Below are positions 1 through 7,502 of a stretch of DNA of 15,461 bases, in pieces. The DNA comes from Alphaproteobacteria bacterium (GTDB lineage: Bacteria > Pseudomonadota > Alphaproteobacteria > Micavibrionales > Micavibrionaceae). The notes below the pieces were generated by a model that was not told where the DNA came from, did no database searches, and saw only the letters and a list, made by a program, of their open reading frames with translations. Location of the stretch: contig JAUILO010000049.1 of assembly GCA_030432775.1 (NCBI GenBank), positions 1 through 15,461 on the forward strand. The letters are read 5' to 3'. Made by a program: the position numbers and the translations under genes. Each line of letters starts with the position of its first letter. Position 1 is the first letter of the stretch.

Positions 1-1286
1 GCCCGCGCGGTTTTAAATATTTTGATGAATGGTCGAACATGCTTTTGGAGCAAGAAGAACGCGAGCTTAAAAACCGGAAGCAAATGGTGGCACAGGAAGT
101 TGAATGGGCCAGTCGCGGTGTTAAGGCACGCCGAAAACGTAATGTGCGGCGCGTGGAACAAGTGCGCGAGATGCGGGAAAAACTTAAGGCAGATGAGTCA
201 GCCTTCCGCAAGGCAACGGCCACAATTAACCTGAAAGCGCCCAAAGAGCTGGAGGAAGGATCAAAGGTCGTTGCCGAGTTTTATAACGTATGCAAGTCGT
301 TCGAAGGTGAAGGCAAGCCAGTCGAGATTTTTGATAAATTTTCGATTAAAATTTCGCGCGGTGATCGTATCGGCGTGTTGGGCAAAAACGGTTCTGGCAA
401 AACAACATTTTTGAAGCTTTTAATTGGTGAACTTACCGCCGATCAAGGCAGGGTCAAACGCCGTAAAGAACTTGAATTTTCGTATTTTGATCAAAAACGT
501 CAAGATCTGGATTTAACCGAAACACTGAAAAAGACGCTCTGCCCTGGTGGCGGTGATTATATCGATGTGATGGGCAAATCGCGGCATGTATGCGGTTATC
601 TCAAAGACTTCATGTTTGATCCGGGGCGTGTACAGGATAAGGTTTCAACATTATCCGGCGGTCAGAAAAACCGTTTGATGCTGGCTAAAATTCTGGCAGA
701 TCCAAAAACATGCCTGATCCTTGATGAACCAACTAATGATCTGGATATGGATACGCTGGATATGCTGGAGGAAATCTTGATCCAGTATAAGGGCACGTTG
801 ATTGTGGTTTCGCATGATCGTGATTTTCTTGACCAGACAGTAACGCAGATTTTGGCATTTGAAGGTGACGGTAAGGTCGATAGCTGTATTGGCGGTTATA
901 GTGATTATCTGGAGATGAAGACCAGCCGAGGCGAGATTGTACAAAAACAGACACCGCTAAAAAACAAGGAAAAGAAAGCAATCACCGAAAGTGCTGTTGA
1001 TAAGGCGGGGGATGAACCTGTAACGCAGGATACAACGCCAGAACCTAAAAGAGCGGTTAAATTATCATATAAGCTGGAGCGCGAGTTAAAACAATTGCCA
1101 GAGAAAATCGAAAAGATCGAAGAAGAGATCGTAAGCCTGTCGGTATTATTATCTGATGGTGAATTTTATCAAAAAGATCCGGATGGTTTTCATAGTACAA
1201 CCAAAGATCTGGCAGCGGCGCAGGATAGGCTCAGCCGTTATGAATTGCGATGGCTTGAACTTGAAGAGATGAAAACCGGCGGATAA
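1..1286 (+). CDS. uup: ABC-F ATPase, Uup type (5' end missing)
   Basis: Soluble ABC-F family ATPase, C-terminal portion. ABC-F proteins act on ribosomes or nucleic acid and not as transporters; Uup has been linked to ribosome function and to precise transposon excision. The reading frame is open from base 3, before the first ATG at 39, and reads into a conserved ABC-F linker (EWASRGVKARRKRNVRR, about 100-155), so the true start and the first ATPase domain lie left of the window. The second ATPase domain is complete: Walker A GKNGSGKT at 381-404, signature LSGGQ at 651-665, Walker B with DEPTNDLD from 714, switch His at 813-815. A Lys/Glu/Pro-rich linker (about 940-1060) then leads to a charged coiled-coil tail (about 1065-1270), the C-terminal domain that marks Uup among ABC-F proteins. 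No transmembrane segments. A terminator follows 11 bases after the stop. Family is certain; the Uup label rests on the tail. Confidence 0.9.
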   Translation, partial: PRGFKYFDEWSNMLLEQEERELKNRKQMVAQEVEWASRGVKARRKRNVRRVEQVREMREKLKADESAFRKATATINLKAPKELEEGSKVVAEFYNVCKSFEGEGKPVEIFDKFSIKISRGDRIGVLGKNGSGKTTFLKLLIGELTADQGRVKRRKELEFSYFDQKRQDLDLTETLKKTLCPGGGDYIDVMGKSRHVCGYLKDFMFDPGRVQDKVSTLSGGQKNRLMLAKILADPKTCLILDEPTNDLDMDTLDMLEEILIQYKGTLIVVSHDRDFLDQTVTQILAFEGDGKVDSCIGGYSDYLEMKTSRGEIVQKQTPLKNKEKKAITESAVDKAGDEPVTQDTTPEPKRAVKLSYKLERELKQLPEKIEKIEEEIVSLSVLLSDGEFYQKDPDGFHSTTKDLAAAQDRLSRYELRWLELEEMKTGG

Positions 1287-1296
1287 GGCGATAAAT

Positions 1297-1340
1297 AAAG
1301 CCCCTTTGCTATATTACAGAAGGGGCTTTGGTCTTTGTTT
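1297..1340. terminator. Bidirectional Rho-independent terminator
   Basis: A perfect 10-bp stem (aaagcccctt 1297-1306 with aaggggcttt 1320-1329) and a 13-base loop. On the plus strand it is followed by gtctttgttttat, which would end uup. On the minus strand it is followed by ctttatttat, so it can also end the small gene at 1354-1605. The position between two convergent genes supports use in both directions. Confidence 0.85.
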
Positions 1341-1353
1341 TATACGCAGTTTT

Positions 1354-1605
1354 TTACAGGCCAGCAACTTGTCTACGGAAATGTGGATCAGACATGATTT
1401 CTCGCCAGGCTTCGCCTTCGGAAATCTCGCGTTGTCTTTGCGGTCTTTCGTAATCATCCACTTCCATATCACTTGCGTAACCTCTTGCGAGTTCTTCGAA
1501 GTCACTGCGTGGTTCTGCGTTTGTATTCGCAGCTTTTCCAGGAGTTTTCGCGCCAGAGTTTTCATTGTACCCATGTGCGATTTCCCAGCTTTTATCACCT
1601 AACAT
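1354..1605 (-). CDS. Small acidic hypothetical protein (83 aa)
   Basis: I do not recognise the family. The 83-residue protein is hydrophilic and rich in Glu, Asp and Arg, with no Cys, signal peptide or membrane segment. The second half looks helical (DFEELARGYASDMEVDD, then a segment ending WREIMSDPHFRRQVAGL). Support for a real gene: an AGGGG Shine-Dalgarno sequence 8-9 bases before the ATG (minus strand aaggggtattatatATG), a TAA stop, and a terminator hairpin just downstream. Two other frames are open over the same stretch (minus 1314-1598 and plus 1306-1602), but neither has a comparable ribosome binding site and their products are of unlikely composition. It is separated from typA by a terminator, so its promoter should lie in 1606-1811, where I found no convincing -35/-10 pair. 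Confidence 0.6.
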   Translation of the reverse strand: MLGDKSWEIAHGYNENSGAKTPGKAANTNAEPRSDFEELARGYASDMEVDDYERPQRQREISEGEAWREIMSDPHFRRQVAGL

Positions 1606-1638
1606 ATATAATACCCCTTATTGATATTGTTATTGTGA

Positions 1639-1667
1639 TGCAGTCCTTAAAAATCAAGAAGACTGCA
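1639..1667. repeat. Inverted repeat upstream of the small gene
   Basis: A 7-bp inverted repeat (tgcagtc 1639-1645 and gactgca 1661-1667) with a 15-base spacer, 34-62 bases upstream of the ATG of the 83-aa gene. No T-run follows on either strand, so it is not a terminator. It could be an operator or a leader hairpin, or chance. The rest of 1668-1811 contains no gene that I can see; it includes a purine-rich, G-rich plus-strand stretch at about 1751-1800. Confidence 0.3.
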
Positions 1668-1801
1668 AAAACAGTAAAAAGGATGCAGGCGATAATTGCA
1701 ATGAATCTTTTGTGGTTATCGTGCCTTGCATAGCAGCCATGAATGATTATCGGGGAAGATTTGGGGGTGGTATGGAGTGAATGAGAGGGATGGTGGACTG
1801 G

Positions 1802-1847
1802 CCGTATAATAAAAGGGCATATGATTTATTCAATCGATATGCCCTTT
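1802..1847 (-). terminator. Terminator of typA
   Basis: A perfect 11-bp stem (aaagggcatat 1812-1822 with atatgcccttt 1837-1847), 14-base loop, lying 31 bases beyond the typA stop. On the minus strand the stem is followed by TTATTATAC, a moderate U-tract. The plus-strand side is also T-rich (gagtttgttttta), but no plus-strand gene ends here. Confidence 0.75.
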
Positions 1848-1877
1848 GAGTTTGTTTTTATAGCTTTGACCGAAGAA

Positions 1878-3713
1878 TTAGCCGTTCGCGCTCATTTTTG
1901 AAAAACGCTTACGCTCGTTCGGGTCAAGGTATCTTTTACGCAAACGTAGATTTTCCGGCGTCACTTCAAGCAGCTCATCATCATTGATGTAAGCCATCAT
2001 ATCTTCCAGAGACATTTTGCGTGGAGGTGTTAATGTCACCGCATCATCAGTACCAGATGCACGAACGTTAGTCAGTTTCTTACCCTTAAGAACGTTGACT
2101 TCCAGATCGTTTTCACGGCTGTGTTCACCGATGATCATGCCCATATAAACAGGTGTCTGGTGACCAACAAACATTGAGCCGCGATCTTGTAAGTTAAACA
2201 GAGCATATGCAACTGCTGTGCCTGTATCATTAGAGATTAGCGCGCCGTTACGTCTTTGTGGGACATCGCCTTTATAAGGGGCGTATGAGTGGAAAATACG
2301 GTTCATAACGCCTGTACCGCGTGTCTGTGTTAAGAAGCGGCTTTGGTATCCAATCAGACCACGAGATGGCGCAAGGAATACGATACGCGTTTTACCCGCA
2401 CCACTTGAACGCATGTCGGTCATTTCGGCCTTACGTCTGTTCATCGCATCCACAACTGAGCTTGAATATTCTTCATCGACATCAATGATAACTTCTTCGA
2501 TAGGCTCAAGGCGCTGCGCGCCGTCATTCTGGTAGAGAACCTGTGGGCGAGAAACGGTCATTTCAAAACCTTCGCGGCGCATTGTTTCGATTAGAACACC
2601 CAGCTGCAATTCGCCACGACCACCAATATCAAACGCATCTTTATCAGCGCTTTCGCCGTAAGTAATGGCAACATTTGTCTCCGCTTCGGCCAAAAGGCGT
2701 TCACGGATCATTGTCGATGTTACTTTTTTGCCTTCACGTCCAGCAAACGGGGAATCGTTAACGCTGATTGTGACAGACATAGTCGGTGGATCAATCGGTG
2801 TCGAAGCCAAAGGCTCAGTCACAGAAGGGGCGCAGATTGTGTCAGCCACAGAGGCTTTAGTTAATCCGGCAATACAGATAATGTCACCGGCATGAACTTC
2901 TTCAACCGGCGCACGGTCTGTACCGTTAAACATCAATAGTTTTGTCAAACGGCCGGATTCAACGCTTTCACCTTCAAGGTTTAGCGCTTTTACCGTGTCG
3001 TTCACCTTGGCGCTGCCGTGAAGGACGCGGCCGGTTAGACAGCGACCCAAAAATGGATCGGAATCAAGTAGTGTCGCCAACATCGCAAATGGTTTGCCTT
3101 CTTCGACATTTGGCGGAGATACATGCTCAAGCACCAAATCAAGAAGCGGATTCAGGTTTTCTTTTGGATCTTCTAGATCTTTAACACACCAGCCATCACG
3201 GCCTGATGCATATAGAATTGGGAAGTCCAGTTGTTCATCGCTGGCGTCAAGAGATACGAATAGATCGAACACTTCGTCGACAACTTCTTCGGGACGGCCA
3301 TCAGGACGATCAATTTTGTTGATAATTACAATAGGTTTCAAACCAAGAGCCAGCGCCTTACCCAAAACGAATTTTGTTTGTGGCATTGGCCCTTCAGCTG
3401 CATCGGTCAAAAGGATAACGCCATCGGCCATGTGTAGCACCCGTTCAACTTCGCCGCCAAAATCAGCGTGGCCAGGTGTGTCGATAATGTTGATACGTGT
3501 ATCAACGCCATCTTTCTTCCATGTGATAGAAGTTGGTTTTGCCAAAATTGTGATGCCGCGTTCTTTTTCAAGATCGCCGGAATCCATCACGCGTTCGTCA
3601 ACGCTCTGGTTGTCGCGGAACATGCCGCTTTGTTTCATGATGGAGTCGATCAGGGTTGTTTTCCCGTGGTCAACGTGAGCGATGATCGCTATGTTACGCA
3701 AATTTCTAGTCAT
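1878..3713 (-). CDS. typA: Ribosome-associated translational GTPase TypA/BipA
   Basis: Cytoplasmic GTPase of the EF-G/LepA group that binds the 70S ribosome and helps 50S assembly and growth under stress such as cold; usually dispensable in good conditions. At 611 residues it has the family's normal length. GTPase motifs in order: G1 AHVDHGKTT (residues 12-20), switch I RGIT (52-55), G3 DTPGHADF (78-85), G4 NKID (132-135). Then come the beta-barrel domain II, the EF-G-III/V-like domains and the BipA-specific C-terminal domain, ending in the basic segment ENLRLRKRYLDPNERKR. The ATG at 3713 sits directly before the canonical N-terminus TRNLRNIAIIAHVDHGK, so the start is secure although there is no strong Shine-Dalgarno sequence (minus strand agtggtagtaatagaaaATG). 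It appears to be a single-gene unit: a terminator follows and a 160-base gap precedes it. Confidence 0.97.
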   Translation of the reverse strand: MTRNLRNIAIIAHVDHGKTTLIDSIMKQSGMFRDNQSVDERVMDSGDLEKERGITILAKPTSITWKKDGVDTRINIIDTPGHADFGGEVERVLHMADGVILLTDAAEGPMPQTKFVLGKALALGLKPIVIINKIDRPDGRPEEVVDEVFDLFVSLDASDEQLDFPILYASGRDGWCVKDLEDPKENLNPLLDLVLEHVSPPNVEEGKPFAMLATLLDSDPFLGRCLTGRVLHGSAKVNDTVKALNLEGESVESGRLTKLLMFNGTDRAPVEEVHAGDIICIAGLTKASVADTICAPSVTEPLASTPIDPPTMSVTISVNDSPFAGREGKKVTSTMIRERLLAEAETNVAITYGESADKDAFDIGGRGELQLGVLIETMRREGFEMTVSRPQVLYQNDGAQRLEPIEEVIIDVDEEYSSSVVDAMNRRKAEMTDMRSSGAGKTRIVFLAPSRGLIGYQSRFLTQTRGTGVMNRIFHSYAPYKGDVPQRRNGALISNDTGTAVAYALFNLQDRGSMFVGHQTPVYMGMIIGEHSRENDLEVNVLKGKKLTNVRASGTDDAVTLTPPRKMSLEDMMAYINDDELLEVTPENLRLRKRYLDPNERKRFSKMSANG

Positions 3714-3723
3714 TTTCTATTAC

Positions 3724-3760
3724 TACCACTTAAAATGTTTATTATTCAGGTGAAGTGGTA
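3724..3760. repeat. Inverted repeat in the typA leader
   Basis: An 8-bp perfect inverted repeat (taccactt 3724-3731 and aagtggta 3753-3760) with a 21-base spacer, starting 11 bases upstream of the typA ATG. In the typA mRNA the proximal arm contains the only weak Shine-Dalgarno-like bases (agtggta), so a hairpin here could cover the ribosome entry site. It could instead be an operator or chance. Confidence 0.35.
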
Positions 3761-3875
3761 CAGATTTAGCACCCAAAAGGGAAGCATTATTTGCATTTTG
3801 GCATATATAATTGCTCTTTTGGCGCAGAAAACCTGGCTTTTTACTGTTTTTGCAAGTGCGTAATCTTTGCTGGAA

Positions 3876-4310
3876 TTAGTTTGCCTCTTTGCTGGAAAGC
3901 GGGGCTGCGGCTAATATTGAAATTGCTCTGCGTAAAATATTGAAGTCTATGGGCTTTCTTAGAACGCAATCGGCAATTGATGTTGTAGTATAATCCAGCA
4001 CGGTTGGGCTCGCTGCGTTTTGCATATCATTTGCCAGTTCGGGGTGGTCGGGATCAATATCTCCGCCGGAAATAATAATGCTGGGTATCTTTCTTGTCAG
4101 AGATTGCGCATGTTTTATAACCTCTATACCGTTTCGTTCGGGCATAGCCATGTCTGTGATAATAATATCATATTGATGGGCGGCATGCAGTTTATCAATC
4201 GCGGCAAGACCATCTGGAACCCAATCGACGATATATCCTTCCAGCTCTAGAATTTCGATCATTAAAGAACTGACATCGGTGCGGTCTTCTGCGAGTAGGA
4301 TATGAGCCAT
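3876..4310 (-). CDS. Stand-alone receiver (CheY-like) response regulator
   Basis: A 144-residue protein consisting of one receiver domain with no output domain. Receiver residues are all present: acidic pair E8-D9, phospho-acceptor D53 in TDMAMPE, switch Ser S81 in IIISGG, and K119 in RKP. The distance from S81 to K119 is 38 residues, against 22 in the OmpR-type regulator of this same cluster, so the beta4-beta5 region carries about 16 extra residues (roughly 84-113). It lies 204 bases downstream of the hybrid kinase on the same strand and is a natural acceptor for phosphate from that kinase's Hpt domain; this pairing is inferred from position. The ATG at 4310 gives the standard N-terminus AHILLAEDR, though the ribosome binding site is weak (agcattccagATG). 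Single-domain receivers can act as phosphate sinks, relay steps or protein-binding switches. Confidence 0.9.
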   Translation of the reverse strand: MAHILLAEDRTDVSSLMIEILELEGYIVDWVPDGLAAIDKLHAAHQYDIIITDMAMPERNGIEVIKHAQSLTRKIPSIIISGGDIDPDHPELANDMQNAASPTVLDYTTTSIADCVLRKPIDFNILRRAISILAAAPLSSKEAN

Positions 4311-4389
4311 CTGGAATGCTTTTCACGGTGGTGATTTGTATATTCAGGTTTGTTAATACACATTAGCATGGTTCATATATCTGCGAATG

Positions 4390-4429
4390 AAAAAGGGGCT
4401 CCGCATTCTATAGTGTGTGGCGCCAGAGC
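4390..4429 (-). terminator. Weak candidate terminator after the kinase gene
   Basis: On the minus strand GCTC-(TGG)-CGC pairs with GCG-GAGC (4429-4398) as a 7-bp stem with a 3-base bulge. This is followed by CCC and five T (complement of 4390-4394). It would end the regulator-kinase transcript before the stand-alone receiver, or act as an attenuator between them. The bulge makes this uncertain. Confidence 0.3.
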
Positions 4430-4452
4430 GTGGTGCTTTAGTGTATCTCTGT

Positions 4453-4458
4453 ATTATA
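4453..4458 (-). promoter_or_regulatory. Possible -10 box for the stand-alone receiver gene
   Basis: A perfect TATAAT on the minus strand in the 204-base gap between the hybrid kinase and the receiver gene. No good -35 element is found at 16-18 bases, and a predicted start about 7 bases on would leave a leader of roughly 135 bases that contains the weak hairpin at 4390-4429. Low-confidence site. Confidence 0.25.
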
Positions 4459-4514
4459 TGGGGGGATAGATGGATTGCCGTAAAAACAGTAAAACCGGAA
4501 TGCATTACGGGCGG

Positions 4515-6635
4515 CTATTCTTCTGTGAGCAGCGTTTTAACATCGTTGATTTCGCTCTCTGCCTGAAGGTGCAGGTTATCGATAAGCACGGGAATTTCCT
4601 TATGGAATCCTTGTTCGATCAAAGATTCTACAGATTCTGCGGTGAGGGCGGAATTGTTCATATCCAAAGATCCACAAAGTGACTTTAAATCATGTGCAGT
4701 TTTGGATAGAGCCTCCATATCACCGGCGTCGATTTGCGCGCGCGTGAGGGCGAGGAGTTTGTTAATCTCATCTATGCAGCTCTCTGCGTAGTAAATTGTA
4801 TAATCAATTCCGAACTCACCGATCAGATCCTTGATCTTGGATTTCTTCTTCGTGTATTCCTCCGGAATAGTGCCAAGTGTATCGCCTGTGGCATCAGTCG
4901 TTGCAATGGTATCCTTACCAACGGCGCGCAAGGATGTGTATAAGAGATCTTTCATTTCATATGGCTTGGCGATATAGCCATCCATACCCGCGCGCCTGAT
5001 TTCTTTTAAGGTGGCGTTGGCAATATTCGCTGTCACGGCCAGCACAGGAATGTCGATGTATTGCGGTTGCTGCGCGCGTATTTTCTTCACAAGCTTCGTA
5101 CCTTCCATATCGGGCAGATTGATATCCATCAGGACGAGGTCGTAATCGGTCTGCGCTACTTCTTTCAGCGCATCTGCGGCGTTCCCAGCAAGTGTAACGT
5201 CGTGACCGTGATCGGTGAACATTTTCTCTGCAACCATTTGGTTTACCGGATTATCCTCGACAATCAGCACGGAAATAGATTGTCCGGGCGCTGCCATTTG
5301 CGGCGCTTGTATCTTGGGTTGCCCTTCCTGGAATGGCTCATAGGGGATAACGAACCAAAAACGTGATCCTTTATCAACATCACTTTCAATCTGAATACGG
5401 CCTTGCATCAGTTCGATCAGATGTTTTGTTATAGATAGACCAAGACCGGAACCGATTTGTGTGCTCTCGATAGATTGTTTGATCTGCGAGAATTTTTTAA
5501 AGAGTTTCTTTTGGTCTGTTTCGCTGATGCCGATACCTGTATCGATAATATCAAACCTTATCATGGTATCATCATCGGCAAGCTTGGCTTGTAACGTTAC
5601 ACTGCCCTCTTTTGTGAATTTCAGGGCGTTACTCATTAAGTTGAGCAAAACTTGTCTGAGACGGTCAAGGTCTCCGAAGGCTGTAACAGGCAAAGTTTTT
5701 GATTTACGCAGTATCAGTTTTAATCCCTTGTCATTTGCCATCGGTGTGGTGGTTCTGATCACTTCATCAAGTAATTGGTGCAGGTTATAATTTTCGTAGC
5801 TGATATCCATTTTACCGGCTTCGACCTTTGATAAATCCAGTGCATCGTTCAGGGTTTTAAGTAAGGTCTTTGAACAGTTCTGGATCGTATCAATATATGA
5901 AAGCTGTTCATCGGTAAGTTTTGCGTTTCTAAGAAATTCAGTCATGCCTAAAATGCCAGTTAGCGGCGTGCGCACCTCATGGGACATAACGGCAAGGAAG
6001 TCGGATTTTGCCTGACTGACGCTTTCGGCTTTTTTCTTCGCATTTTCCAGTAAGTGCTTGCGCACAACCAGCTCTTTAGAAGCTTGATTGGTTCTAAAAC
6101 CCAAAAATAATGAGAAACAGAAGGATAGAGTCAGGATGATGCTAACGTAAAAAATTTCTTCGATATTATGATTCAGGACAACCATAAGTGTTGCGAACAC
6201 AACCTGAATAGCAAGATCCCATAGGAATAACGGCATAAAACTGGCGCTGGTGGCCGCATATAGCGATAACGCGCAAAAGATAAAGGCATAGCCAACCAGA
6301 TGGTCATTCAAAATCGGACTGTTTAACGGCCAGCATAATATTGTAAGCCACGGTATCATATAACCCAGCTTGTTCAGGGCAATATGCGTCACACGCTTGC
6401 GCAGCATGGGGCCACTGATTTCCTTGTCCTGAATGGTTTCTTTGTAAAGGGTTTGCTGTTTGATCAAAAATAGAAGGGCGATCACAAGAAAAACACTAGC
6501 GACAACAATGGAGGTCGTTGCCGGAACCGCCTTCAAAGTAAAACGCGCATATATAAAAATGAAGGTTACGACACTGAAATATAGGACGCCGACCCGATTG
6601 CTATGAATGTAGAGTAGGAATAAATCTCTGTTCAT
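4515..6635 (-). CDS. Membrane hybrid sensor histidine kinase (HisKA-HATPase-REC-Hpt)
   Basis: A 706-residue tripartite kinase of the inner membrane. The first ~180 residues hold about six hydrophobic segments (near 15-32, 41-59, 92-108, 112-130, 133-155, 161-180) with only short loops, so it probably senses something in or at the membrane. A coiled stretch (185-210) leads to the HisKA box with H219 in MSHEVRTP. The ATPase domain has N336 (N-box), DTGIGI (365-370) and GSGLGLSI (395-402). A receiver domain follows with E460-D461, D504, T535 and K557, then a C-terminal Hpt domain with H648 in AHDLKSLCG. The expected relay is H219 to D504 to H648 to a separate regulator. Its ATG overlaps the regulator's TGA by one base (TGATG), indicating translational coupling. 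The domain order and multi-pass input recall RpfC of Xanthomonas, but the partner is not RpfG-like, so the ligand is unknown. Confidence 0.95.
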   Translation of the reverse strand: MNRDLFLLYIHSNRVGVLYFSVVTFIFIYARFTLKAVPATTSIVVASVFLVIALLFLIKQQTLYKETIQDKEISGPMLRKRVTHIALNKLGYMIPWLTILCWPLNSPILNDHLVGYAFIFCALSLYAATSASFMPLFLWDLAIQVVFATLMVVLNHNIEEIFYVSIILTLSFCFSLFLGFRTNQASKELVVRKHLLENAKKKAESVSQAKSDFLAVMSHEVRTPLTGILGMTEFLRNAKLTDEQLSYIDTIQNCSKTLLKTLNDALDLSKVEAGKMDISYENYNLHQLLDEVIRTTTPMANDKGLKLILRKSKTLPVTAFGDLDRLRQVLLNLMSNALKFTKEGSVTLQAKLADDDTMIRFDIIDTGIGISETDQKKLFKKFSQIKQSIESTQIGSGLGLSITKHLIELMQGRIQIESDVDKGSRFWFVIPYEPFQEGQPKIQAPQMAAPGQSISVLIVEDNPVNQMVAEKMFTDHGHDVTLAGNAADALKEVAQTDYDLVLMDINLPDMEGTKLVKKIRAQQPQYIDIPVLAVTANIANATLKEIRRAGMDGYIAKPYEMKDLLYTSLRAVGKDTIATTDATGDTLGTIPEEYTKKKSKIKDLIGEFGIDYTIYYAESCIDEINKLLALTRAQIDAGDMEALSKTAHDLKSLCGSLDMNNSALTAESVESLIEQGFHKEIPVLIDNLHLQAESEINDVKTLLTEE

Positions 6636-7330
6636 CAGGATTCCATGGTTTCATATTTATAACCAACACCATGAACTGTCTGAATAATTTGCGGGTTTTT
6701 GGAGTCTTCTTCTATTTTCTTGCGCAGCTGTGATATATGCCAGTCTACAGTGCGGCTTTCCGGCATGATATGTGCCCCCCAGCAGTAATCAAGTAATACA
6801 TTCCGGTCAACAATCTGGTCACGATTATCATATAAAAGCCGTAGAATTTTAATGTCGCGCAAGCTAAGGTCGATTTGATCATCGCCTTTTTGACCTTTAA
6901 GCTTGCCCGGAAATATGGTCACAGAGCCAATTTGAAATTCTTCACTCGTTGTTTCCGGCTTGCTTTGTTTGATAGCCCGCCTTGCAACTGTGCGTATGCG
7001 TGTGATGACCTCGTGGATGTCAAACGGCTTGACGATATAGTCATCCGCGCCAAGTTCCAGTCCAAGAATTTTATCGAAAGTTTCGGTTTTGCCGCTGATA
7101 AAAATAATAGGGGTGTCTTCGTCGGTTTTGCGTATGGATTTACAAACATCATATCCGGTCATGCCCGGCATCATTATATCCAGGCAAATAAAGTCGGGCT
7201 TGTCATCGCCATATAAAGCAAGAGCCTGTTCGCCACTTTGTGCCTTCAAAGTGGAAAAGCCATCCTTTTCAAGGATGTCACAAAGGTGATTGAGCGTTTG
7301 CTCATTGTTTTCTGCAACTAGAACTTTCAT
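6635..7330 (-). CDS. OmpR/PhoB-family response regulator with altered acidic pocket
   Basis: A 231-residue transcription regulator: receiver domain (1-120), short linker, and OmpR-type winged-helix DNA-binding domain (about 133-229, with the recognition region RTVDWHISQLRKKI and a terminal HGVGYKYE hairpin). Phospho-acceptor D51 (LDIMMPG), switch Ser S79 and K101 (VKPF) are in place. The usual acidic pair at the start of the domain reads E7-N8 (VLVAENNE): the second acid, which binds the metal ion in typical receivers, is Asn (codon AAC at 7309-7307). It is the first gene of the unit, overlapping the hybrid kinase by one base, and is its most likely output. The ATG at 7330 is preceded by an aagg and an aaagaa stretch of modest quality. 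No convincing promoter was found upstream in 7331-7430. Confidence 0.95.
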   Translation of the reverse strand: MKVLVAENNEQTLNHLCDILEKDGFSTLKAQSGEQALALYGDDKPDFICLDIMMPGMTGYDVCKSIRKTDEDTPIIFISGKTETFDKILGLELGADDYIVKPFDIHEVITRIRTVARRAIKQSKPETTSEEFQIGSVTIFPGKLKGQKGDDQIDLSLRDIKILRLLYDNRDQIVDRNVLLDYCWGAHIMPESRTVDWHISQLRKKIEEDSKNPQIIQTVHGVGYKYETMES

Positions 7331-7430
7331 TTCTTTATTGGCCTTGTTGGGACATTGTAATTATGGTTCATGCAGGTTGCTACAACGGTATATAATATCT
7401 TAGTTTAATCCTAAATCATATGGAAGAATA

Positions 7431-7459
7431 TTGACTTATAAAGGTTTATTTTTTATACA
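7431..7459 (+). promoter_or_regulatory. Sigma-70 promoter for the M16 peptidase gene
   Basis: TTGACT (7431-7436), a 17-base spacer, and TATACA (7454-7459), within a very AT-rich divergent intergenic region. The predicted transcription start is near 7466, giving a leader of about 45-50 bases to the ATG at 7513. Each hexamer is one mismatch from consensus and the spacing is ideal. Confidence 0.7.
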
Positions 7460-7495
7460 TAATAATTCTTAAGATTTTAACATAAAAATTATAAC

Positions 7496-7502
7496 AGGTG
7501 GG
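7496..7502 (+). promoter_or_regulatory. Ribosome binding site that decides the M16 start
   Basis: The sequence aggtggg lies 10 bases before the ATG at 7513. The frame can also be opened at a GTG at 7498, but that codon lies inside this Shine-Dalgarno sequence. The protein from 7513 (MVDTFKLPNGITVL) also matches how M16B proteins normally begin, so 7513 is preferred. Confidence 0.75.

Noticed and set aside
1306..1602. Open frames on plus 1306-1602 and minus 1314-1598
   Set aside because: They overlap the 83-aa minus-strand gene, lack good ribosome binding sites, and the plus one starts inside a terminator hairpin.
3094..3678. A 194-codon open frame on the plus strand opposite typA
   Set aside because: It lies wholly antisense to a clear typA gene, gives a Ser/Arg/Thr-rich product with no recognisable domain, and has no ribosome binding site of note.
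4515..6635. Assigning the kinase as RpfC (DSF quorum-sensing receptor)
   Set aside because: Only the domain order and multi-pass input are alike. There is no RpfF or HD-GYP RpfG neighbour, and the partner is an OmpR-type regulator.
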